A stretch of 11,951 nucleotides of DNA from Prevotella sp. UBA6387 (GTDB lineage: Bacteria; Bacteroidota; Bacteroidia; Bacteroidales; Bacteroidaceae). Position 1 is the first letter of the stretch; every line of letters starts with the position of its first letter. Of the stretch, positions 7,697 to 11,951 are shown piece after piece. The stretch is from positions 17,751 through 29,701 of the forward strand of contig DJQL01000041.1 of NCBI GenBank assembly GCA_002437565.1. The letters are read 5' to 3'. Under the pieces are notes generated by a model. It worked only from the letters and a program-made list of their open reading frames with translations, had not been told where the DNA came from and searched no databases. The translations under genes and the position numbers were made by a program.

Positions 7697-7908
7697 TTAA
7701 TAAAGCGTAAAGCGCATTCAACTATTTTGAAGACCATGGAAGCAAGGATTATTATTATTCCCACGGTCTGTGGAGTGTGAAACAAGTATGTCAGGACACC
7801 GGCGATGGCACCCACCATGAAGATAATGTTAAGCCATTGGCGGACATTGCGGAAATGGTCTTCCTTTGGCAGTTGCAGCTTGTCCCTGTATGAGTTTTTT
7901 GCTAACAT
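7693..7908 (-). CDS. Small two-helix membrane protein, translationally coupled to the porin
   Basis: This 71-residue protein has a charged N terminus (residues 1-23, with KEDHFRNVRQ) and two hydrophobic segments, about 24-44 and 48-68, joined by a short turn (HTPQT). This suggests a hairpin in the inner membrane. There is no cleavable signal peptide and I recognise no domain. Its stop TGA overlaps the porin ATG in the sequence ATGA, and it begins 37 bases after the DUF4468 gene. The overlap and the intact codons make it a real gene rather than a shadow. Its role is unknown; position suggests a part in porin or envelope function. Confidence 0.8.
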   Translation of the reverse strand: MLAKNSYRDKLQLPKEDHFRNVRQWLNIIFMVGAIAGVLTYLFHTPQTVGIIIILASMVFKIVECALRFIK

Positions 7909-7945
7909 GTTGTTCGTTTTTTTCGCTTATGGCGCATCATCCGTT

Positions 7946-8611
7946 TTAATATGTCACGTTCAGAGCCTGGCAGATACGCTGGAAGATATTGTCCTTGCGG
8001 TCAATGGTCTTGCGCCTGAACTTCCCGCTGATAGGCGAAAGCTTGTTTTTCTTCTTGTTTAGGGCATTCTTGTCCGTAATCCAGTTTTCCGCCTTTTCCT
8101 TTATGCCCGAGGCATCTTTGCGGTTAGTTTCGTAAGCGTAACTTATCCGTTGCATCTTCACGTTGACATGACCGTCTGAGGCCGTCGCGATGAGCGTGTA
8201 GTTGAACTCTGTCCTGTCGAGCGAGATGAAATTCGAAGTGAACACGAGCCATTCTTTCACGCGAGCGGCAATGGTGTGTTCGGCCTTGTTGACGGCCGCT
8301 ATTCGTGCCTGCGGTTGCAAGCCGGAACTCTTGCCTTCTTCCACTATGCTGGAAATGACGGAGTAGACCTTGTCGTAAATACTGTCGGCTGACATTCCAG
8401 GCACGTCCTTGTCAAGGGTGAATATAACCTCGCCATTCACCTCTGGCACGGCGCCCTCAAGATATTTCCGGTCAATCTTGGGGACTACTTTCTTTTGGGT
8501 CACTTTGGCTTGTTGCTGTGGCTGGTCTGGAATTTCCCAAACATTATTTTGCGCCATGCCCAACATGGGAATGAGAGCAAGGACGGAGGCTATCAGTTTC
8601 TTCATTTTCAT
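7946..8611 (-). CDS. Secreted DUF4468-type protein
   Basis: This 221-residue protein has a signal peptide (1-20, MLGMA then Q). There is no lipobox cysteine, so it is probably soluble in the periplasm. Residues about 55-160 resemble the DUF4468 domain: VIFTLDKDVPGMSADSIYD at 62-80, a helix KVYSVISSIVEEG, and the strand pairs ARVKEWLVFTS, TEFNYTLIATASDGHVNVKMQRISYAY. The domain is common in secreted Bacteroidota proteins and has no known activity. The C-terminal part is very basic (about 186-207). ATG codons at 8611 and 8605 are both possible starts; they differ by two residues. It is the first gene of the run reaching to the thioredoxin gene and has a -7 element about 40 bases upstream. Confidence 0.8.
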   Translation of the reverse strand: MKMKKLIASVLALIPMLGMAQNNVWEIPDQPQQQAKVTQKKVVPKIDRKYLEGAVPEVNGEVIFTLDKDVPGMSADSIYDKVYSVISSIVEEGKSSGLQPQARIAAVNKAEHTIAARVKEWLVFTSNFISLDRTEFNYTLIATASDGHVNVKMQRISYAYETNRKDASGIKEKAENWITDKNALNKKKNKLSPISGKFRRKTIDRKDNIFQRICQALNVTY

Positions 8612-8634
8612 AGTGTTTAAAAATTCTTGTTAAA

Positions 8635-8655
8635 TTGCCGTTTTATAAAAGGCAA
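8635..8655. repeat. Quasi-palindrome in the leader of the DUF4468 gene
   Basis: TTGCC at 8635-8639 pairs with GGCAA at 8651-8655. Between them is one unpaired base and the perfect palindrome TTTTATAAAA (8641-8650). The element overlaps the last bases of the -7 box and the predicted transcription start. In the minus-strand transcript it folds as a short hairpin followed by a few U residues, so it could also end uvrB transcription weakly. An operator is the other reading. Confidence 0.5.
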
Positions 8656-8660
8656 AATTA
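8653..8660 (-). promoter_or_regulatory. -7 promoter element for the DUF4468-porin-menA run
   Basis: The minus strand reads TAATTTTG, which fits TAnnTTTG. No good TTTG lies at the -33 distance. Transcription should begin near 8648, leaving a leader of about 37 bases before the ATG at 8611. It is the only such element seen in the 86-base gap after uvrB, so it may serve all six downstream genes. Confidence 0.55.
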
Positions 8661-8697
8661 CAAATTAACGTTGTCAATCCGTAGACATGCTCGTGAT

Positions 8698-10734
8698 TTA
8701 ACTTTTTTTGAGTTCAATCATCTTTTGCAACCTGAGCATTTCGTCGCGATATTGAGCCGCCTGGATGAAGTCGAGCTTCTTCGCCGCCTCTTCCATTAGT
8801 CGCTTGGTGTTGTCAATGCATTTCTCAAGTTCAGGGCGTGTCATCTCCTTTATTATTGGGTCAGCGGCGAATGCGGCCTTATCGGGCTCTACGTAGCTGT
8901 ATGCCATTCCTGGCTTCGTCTTTTGCTTCTGTGAGCCGTCAGACTCTGGCAGCGAGTCCTTTATTTCCTTGACGATTTGCTTTGGCGTGATGTGATGTTC
9001 CTCATTGTATTTCATCTGTATCATCCTTCGCCTCGTGGTCTCGTCTATCGTTTTTTGCATGCTTTCCGTTATGGTGTCGGCATACATTATCACCTTGCCA
9101 TTGACGTTTCTCGCCGCGCGCCCCGCGGTCTGGGTGAGGCTTCTGTGGCTGCGCAAGAACCCTTCCTTGTCGGCATCGAGTATTGCGACAAGCGAGACTT
9201 CTGGCAGATCAAGACCCTCGCGAAGGAGGTTGACGCCTACCAAGACATCGTAGACACCAGCCCTGAGGTCGTTCATTATCTTCACCCTGTCGAGCGTGGC
9301 CACGTCGCTGTGTATGTAGTTCGCCTTTATGTTGTGGTTAAGCAAGTATTCGGTCAGCTCCTCGGCCATGCGTTTCGTGAGCGTGGTCACCAAGACACGT
9401 TCGTGTTTATGGCTGCGCGTGAGAATCTCGTCGAGCAAATCGTCAATCTGGTTTTCCGAAGGCCTGACCTCTATCTCAGGGTCGAGTAAGCCCGTGGGAC
9501 GTATAAGCTGTTCTACGACAACGCCTTCCGACTCTTGGAGCTCATAGTTGGCTGGGGTCGCAGATACATAGATTACTTGATGGAGCATGTCATGGAACTC
9601 ATCAAAGCGCAATGGGCGGTTGTCGAAAGCCGCGGGCAGACGGAAACCATATTCCACGAGGTTGCGCTTGCGGGCACGGTCACCTCCATACATGGCGTTG
9701 ATTTGTGGCACGGTGACGTGGCTTTCGTCAATGACCATCAAGTAGTCCTTTGGGAAGAAGTCGAGCAGGCAATAAGGACGCTCTCCAGGCTCACGTCCGT
9801 CGAAATATCGCGAATAGTTTTCTATGCCCGAGCAATGACCCAACTCTTTGATCATTTCCATGTCGTATTCCACGCGCTCCTTGATTCTCTGGGCCTTGAT
9901 GTCGTCGCCAATCTCGTGAAAATAAGCTTCTTGCTTTACGAGGTCGTCCTGGATCATGCGGATGGCGTTATCAGTTTGCTCCTTCGACGTGACGAAAAGG
10001 TTGGCGGGGTAGAGGTCGTATTCGGCGAAGCGCTGAATGGTGTGCATGGTGATGGCGTCAACCTCGTCGATACTGTCAACCTCATCATCCCACCACGTCA
10101 CCCTGAGCAGGGAGTCGGAGTAGGCCATGGCTATGGTGACAGTGTCGCCCTTGACGGAGAAGCAGCCACGTTGCAAGTCGATGTCGTTCCTGACGTATAG
10201 CGAACCGACGAGCTTGCGCAAGAACTCGTTGCGGTCCAGCTTCTGTCCCTGCCTTACCTTTATTATATTCTCTTGCATCGCCACAGGCGCGCCCATGCCG
10301 TAGATGCACGACACCGAGGACACGATGACCACGTCTTTCCTGCCAGACAGCAAGTCGCTCACCGCCGCAAGGCGGAGCTTGTCTATCTCATCGTTTATGG
10401 CGAGGTCTTTTTCTATGTAAGTGTCGGTGGATGGGAGGTATGCCTCTGGCTGGTAATAATCGTAGTAGCTTACGTAGTAGTCGACCGCGTTGTCAGGAAA
10501 AAATCCTTTCATCTCCTCGTACAACTGTGCTGCCAATGTCTTGTTGTGGCTCAGCACAAGTGTGGGCTTGTTGACATTGGCTATGACGTTGGCCACGGTA
10601 AACGTCTTGCCTGATCCAGTCACGCCCAATAGCACCTGCGCCGGGTCGCCCCTTTTCACGCCTTCGGTAAGCTGTGCGATGGCCTGTGGCTGGTCGCCAG
10701 TTGGTTTATACTTGGATGATATTTGAAACTTCAT
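8698..10734 (-). CDS. uvrB: Excinuclease ABC subunit B (UvrB)
   Basis: UvrB is the damage-verifying helicase of nucleotide excision repair; it takes lesions from UvrA and recruits UvrC. The 678-residue protein is of normal family length. It shows the Walker A motif GVTGSGKT at 37-44, the beta-hairpin region YVSYYDYYQPEAYLPSTD around 87-104, the Walker B-like DESH at 336-339, and helicase motifs VSATPANYE, GVNLLREGLD and GRAARN in the second RecA-like domain. It ends in a UVR domain (about 630-675, with AAQYRDEM) used for contact with UvrC. The frame extends three codons upstream to a TTG at 10743, but that TTG lies in the promoter's TTTG; the ATG at 10734 begins the usual MKFQISSKY-type start. 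It is a single-gene unit divergent from bamD, with no clear LexA-type box that I can identify. Confidence 0.98.
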   Translation of the reverse strand: MKFQISSKYKPTGDQPQAIAQLTEGVKRGDPAQVLLGVTGSGKTFTVANVIANVNKPTLVLSHNKTLAAQLYEEMKGFFPDNAVDYYVSYYDYYQPEAYLPSTDTYIEKDLAINDEIDKLRLAAVSDLLSGRKDVVIVSSVSCIYGMGAPVAMQENIIKVRQGQKLDRNEFLRKLVGSLYVRNDIDLQRGCFSVKGDTVTIAMAYSDSLLRVTWWDDEVDSIDEVDAITMHTIQRFAEYDLYPANLFVTSKEQTDNAIRMIQDDLVKQEAYFHEIGDDIKAQRIKERVEYDMEMIKELGHCSGIENYSRYFDGREPGERPYCLLDFFPKDYLMVIDESHVTVPQINAMYGGDRARKRNLVEYGFRLPAAFDNRPLRFDEFHDMLHQVIYVSATPANYELQESEGVVVEQLIRPTGLLDPEIEVRPSENQIDDLLDEILTRSHKHERVLVTTLTKRMAEELTEYLLNHNIKANYIHSDVATLDRVKIMNDLRAGVYDVLVGVNLLREGLDLPEVSLVAILDADKEGFLRSHRSLTQTAGRAARNVNGKVIMYADTITESMQKTIDETTRRRMIQMKYNEEHHITPKQIVKEIKDSLPESDGSQKQKTKPGMAYSYVEPDKAAFAADPIIKEMTRPELEKCIDNTKRLMEEAAKKLDFIQAAQYRDEMLRLQKMIELKKS

Positions 10735-10740
10735 GCTTGA

Positions 10741-10748
10741 CAAAGTTA
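10741..10748 (-). promoter_or_regulatory. -7 promoter element for uvrB, very close to the start codon
   Basis: The minus strand reads TAACTTTG, a match to TAnnTTTG. Only 6 bases separate it from the uvrB ATG at 10734, so the message would have almost no leader. The -33 position lacks TTTG. A spurious match is possible in this AT-rich gap, but no other TAnnTTTG faces uvrB between 10735 and 10875. Confidence 0.5.
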
Positions 10749-10809
10749 GTTATTTTATGTCAGTTATGAATATATAATCTCGAAATTTTGCTAAAAAAAT
10801 CACTACAAG

Positions 10810-10841
10810 TTTGGTTTACCAGATAAATCTGTGTAAATTTG
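10810..10841 (+). promoter_or_regulatory. Bacteroidota promoter for bamD-rpoZ (-33 TTTG, -7 TAAATTTG)
   Basis: TTTG at 10810-10813 and TAAATTTG at 10834-10841 are separated by 20 bases, which fits the Bacteroidota -33/-7 arrangement well. Transcription should start near 10846, giving a leader of about 30 bases; GAGAG just before the ATG may act as a weak ribosome-binding sequence. It is the best promoter in the window. Its start lies about 60 bases from the divergent uvrB element. Confidence 0.75.
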
Positions 10842-10875
10842 CAATTCATATTTAAAGGCTCAATAAAAAGAGAGT

Positions 10876-11718
10876 ATGATAAAACAAGCTTTAGTTGCGC
10901 TTGTCCCATTGGTGCTCCTCAGCGGCTGCGCCAAGGAATTTAACAGCGTGTACAAGTCGAGCGACATCAAATATAAGTATGAGTATGCCAAAGAGTGCTA
11001 TGCGTTGGGCAAAAACCAGCGTGCGGCATCTCTCCTGCAAGACTTGATTGTACCCGAAAAAGGAAGTCAGGATGCGCAGGAGTGCTTGTATATGCTCGGT
11101 ATGGCTGAATATAAGAACATGGATTACGAGACAGCGGCAGAGACATTCAAGAAGTATGTTAAGTCTTATCCGCGTGGCGACTATTCCGAAATGGCCAAAT
11201 ATAATGTGGGACAAAGCCTCTTCATGAGCACTCCGGAGCCACGCCTTGACCAAACGGAGACAGTGGCAGCAATCAACGCTTTTCAGGAGTATATGGATTT
11301 ATACCCGGACGCTAAGCATAAAGAGGATGCGCAGAACAAGCTTTTTGAATTGCAGGACAAGCTCGTGCAAAAGGAACTGTACTCGGCTGAGCTTTATTAT
11401 AATCTCGGCACTTATTTTGGTAACAACAGTGGGGGTGACGATGGCGGCAATAACTATCAAGCGTGTATCGTGACATCGCAAAACGCGCTCAAGGATTATC
11501 CTTACACGAAAAAACGTGAGGAATTTGCAACCCTCATAATGAAAAGCAAGTTTCACCTCGCTGAGCAGAGCGTTGAGGAGAAGAAGCTTGAACGTTACCA
11601 AGACGCTGAGGACGAGTGTTATGGCTTCTTGAACGAGTTTCCTGATTCAAAGGAAAAGAAAACGGCTGAGCACTTCATCTCTAAATGCAAGGAAGTGACC
11701 GCAAACGCTAAGGATTAA
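10876..11718 (+). CDS. bamD: Outer-membrane assembly lipoprotein BamD
   Basis: BamD is the lipoprotein of the BAM complex that works with BamA to insert beta-barrel proteins into the outer membrane. The 280-residue protein starts with a lipoprotein signal (LLSG then Cys18) and consists mainly of TPR-type helical pairs: about 33-58, 66-98 (EYKNMDYETAAETFKKYV), 103-146 (ending AFQEYMDLYP), 150-209 and 222-272. The residues after Cys18 (AKEF) do not form an acidic surface-export signal, which agrees with a periplasm-facing protein. A Gly/Asp/Asn stretch at 182-193 interrupts the fourth repeat region (see findings). It is followed after 33 bases by the omega subunit gene in the same direction, an order I know from other Bacteroidota. 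Confidence 0.92.
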   Translation: MIKQALVALVPLVLLSGCAKEFNSVYKSSDIKYKYEYAKECYALGKNQRAASLLQDLIVPEKGSQDAQECLYMLGMAEYKNMDYETAAETFKKYVKSYPRGDYSEMAKYNVGQSLFMSTPEPRLDQTETVAAINAFQEYMDLYPDAKHKEDAQNKLFELQDKLVQKELYSAELYYNLGTYFGNNSGGDDGGNNYQACIVTSQNALKDYPYTKKREEFATLIMKSKFHLAEQSVEEKKLERYQDAEDECYGFLNEFPDSKEKKTAEHFISKCKEVTANAKD

Positions 11719-11751
11719 CAATAAAAGATTACAATAACATACTGTATTAAG

Positions 11752-11951
11752 ATGGATTACAGAAAATCAAAGGCTCCAGTAAACACCGTCACACGTAATA
11801 TCATGGACTTGTGCACGGAGACAGGCAACATCTATGAGAGCGTGGTGATTATTGGCAAACGCGCTAACCAAATCGCTGTTGAAATCAAGTCTGACTTGAG
11901 CAAGAAACTCCAGGAATTCGCGTCTTACAACGACTCGCTTGAAGAAGTGTT
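11752..11951 (+). CDS. rpoZ: RNA polymerase omega subunit (Rpb6-like), 5' part only
   Basis: Sixty-six codons are visible from the ATG at 11752 before the window ends; the family is usually a little over 100 residues in Bacteroidota. Residues 10-45 (from VNTVTRNIMD through IYESVVIIGKRANQIAVEI) match the core helices of the omega/Rpb6 fold, including the RANQI segment that contacts the beta-prime subunit. Omega helps fold and stabilise RNA polymerase. The gene is 33 bases after bamD with no promoter motif between, so it should be read from the bamD promoter. The C terminus lies outside the window. Confidence 0.88.
   Translation, partial: MDYRKSKAPVNTVTRNIMDLCTETGNIYESVVIIGKRANQIAVEIKSDLSKKLQEFASYNDSLEEV

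Noticed and set aside
8661..8697. A rho-independent terminator right after uvrB
   Set aside because: No GC-rich stem with a U-run is present there. The only hairpin-like element nearby (8635-8655) has a weak AT stem and overlaps a promoter, so I list it only as a repeat.
9535..10200. A 221-codon plus-strand frame, and another of 170 codons at 8977-9489, opposite uvrB
   Set aside because: Both are antisense shadows of uvrB, whose whole length shows conserved motifs. They have no independent start signals.
1..11951. Mobile element, CRISPR, phage or defence island
   Set aside because: No transposase, integrase, direct-repeat array, tRNA-linked junction or toxin-antitoxin pair is visible, and the genes are core or common Bacteroidota families. 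The HD protein lacks any nucleotide-signalling partner domain.

Overview
The window looks like the chromosome of a Bacteroidota bacterium, most likely order Bacteroidales and Prevotella-like. The evidence is the gene families (a Porin_10-type putative porin, a DUF4468 protein, Bacteroidota-type BamD and omega subunits), promoters of the Bacteroidota form (-7 TAnnTTTG, one with a clear -33 TTTG), weak Shine-Dalgarno sequences, and secreted proteins whose signal peptides often end in A-Q. Coding density is high: no gene-free stretch exceeds about 145 bases. I see no tRNA, rRNA, CRISPR array, transposase, integrase or phage gene.

Layout, left to right. (1) Positions 1-3090, minus strand: a three-gene cluster transcribed namZ (exo-N-acetylmuramidase, GH171/DUF1343) > FemAB/GNAT-like acyltransferase > NlpC/P60 peptidase with SH3-like domains (cut by the window edge). 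It has its own -7 element at 3127-3134. This looks like a peptidoglycan degradation and scavenging operon, with an acyltransferase of unknown substrate in the middle. (2) Positions 3203-8611, minus strand: a six-gene run transcribed DUF4468 secreted protein > 71-residue two-helix membrane protein > large putative porin (ATGA overlap) > menA > HD-domain hydrolase > secreted thioredoxin-like protein (CPWC). The spacing is short throughout, so co-transcription from the promoter at 8653-8660 is likely. (3) Positions 8698-10734, minus strand: uvrB, whose -7 element lies only 6 bases upstream of the ATG and so implies a nearly leaderless message. (4) Positions 10876-11951, plus strand: bamD and then the start of the RNA polymerase omega (Rpb6-like) gene, driven by the best promoter in the window.

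Several minus-strand reading frames (namZ, HD, menA, uvrB) can be extended upstream to an in-frame TTG. In each case I chose the first ATG. For namZ and uvrB the extended TTG lies inside the promoter's own TTTG, which argues strongly against it.

Most of the window is ordinary core genome. The parts most worth a second look are the acyltransferase inside the NamZ/NlpC operon, the coupled microprotein-porin pair with a lysine/glutamate-rich insert in the porin, two inverted repeats that overlap promoters, and the very short uvrB leader. I did not find a clearly new defence or mobile system.
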